Part shown: positions 26,484 to 26,844 of the stretch, one piece after another | How positions within the stretch are numbered: position 1 is the first letter of the stretch | Layout: every line of letters begins with the position of its first letter | Assembly (NCBI GenBank): GCA_964200185.2 | Contig: CAXNAD020000160.1 | Coordinates: forward strand, 1-26,844 | Direction of reading: 5' to 3' | Length of the DNA stretch: 26,844 nucleotides | DNA from: Choristocarpus tenellus KU-1152 | Lineage: Eukaryota; Phaeophyceae | Made by a program: the position numbers and the translations under genes | Notes under the pieces: model-generated | Seen by the model: the letters and a program-made list of their open reading frames with translations, nothing else | The model's database searches: none | Told to the model about the DNA's origin: nothing

Positions 26484-26844
26484 AATTACCAGTCACACAG
26501 GAAGAGAGGGGGGCAGATTCAGCAGACAAACAGCTGGGCGGGGGTGTAACGGCAATTGCACTGTGCGGGAGGCCCCATCCTCTGGGAGGAGTATGCCAAT
26601 GACTACCACATAGAAAGCAATCAGTACAACAGGTCAAGAACTCCAAAAACTGAGTCACAACAGGATACTTGATTGTCAGTCTAACCCTATGCCCCTCCCC
26701 CCATTTCAACCCTGTTGTCATGATTTCATTGTCCCCCTCCTAAGTCCAAGAAGCAATCCTGCTCTCATCCCCCCCCACCCATCCCCAACACTCCTTATCC
26801 ACCCCACTCCCACTTGATCACCCCTACCTCTCCCTGCAATGTTC
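26484..26844. other. Right edge, no feature assigned
   Basis: C-rich sequence with short overlapping frames. It may be the 5' region or an upstream intron of the TLDc gene on the minus strand, but no exon or promoter can be supported. Confidence 0.4.

Overview
This is a piece of a eukaryotic nuclear genome. It holds two multi-exon host genes with GT-AG introns, one near each end, and a middle filled with decayed transposable elements. There are no operons, Shine-Dalgarno sites, rRNA, tRNA or CRISPR. Intron-rich genes, copia and non-LTR retroelements, and a Tc1/mariner-type transposase of the 'QDGA..H.GKG' kind together suggest an alga or other protist, perhaps a stramenopile. That placement is a low-confidence inference.

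Left part (about 1.1-9.8 kb, + strand): four exons (1101-1302, 1709-1935, 2296-2516, 9451-9808) join in frame into a 335-residue SAM-dependent methyltransferase of the guanidinoacetate/arginine N-methyltransferase (GAMT/RMT2) type. Its third intron is about 6.9 kb long because it carries a Ty1/copia element on the opposite strand (3004-8049). That element has two LTRs, a 5-bp target duplication (GGATG) and a polypurine tract. It is decayed and shows no recognisable integrase. Two younger insertions sit inside it: an 842-bp unit that looks like a solo LTR of another family (3960-4801), and a 180-bp inverted-repeat element (7821-8000) in its 5' LTR. A 10-N assembly gap at 2740-2749 is flanked by two copies of the same sequence and is probably a mis-joined contig end.

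Middle (about 9.8-21.7 kb): a TA-flanked MITE (10972-11231); a broken Tc1/mariner-like transposase (12092-13354, +); a broken non-LTR reverse transcriptase (about 13533-15476, -); MITE copies of a family with ends like AGTCAAAGTATCTTAGAGGG (17102-17364 and the back-to-back pair 19080-19559); and a second broken transposase (about 18540-20443, +) interrupted by that pair and by another TA-flanked element (19979-20206).

Right part (about 21.7-26.5 kb, - strand): five exons encode a TLDc-domain protein (OXR1/NCOA7/TBC1D24 superfamily). All splice phases agree. One exon adds about 110 low-complexity residues inside the domain, and one intron holds another copy of the MITE family (24278-24539).

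The main story is nested transposon history inside and between two otherwise intact host genes, with a probably undescribed MITE family that recurs across the window.
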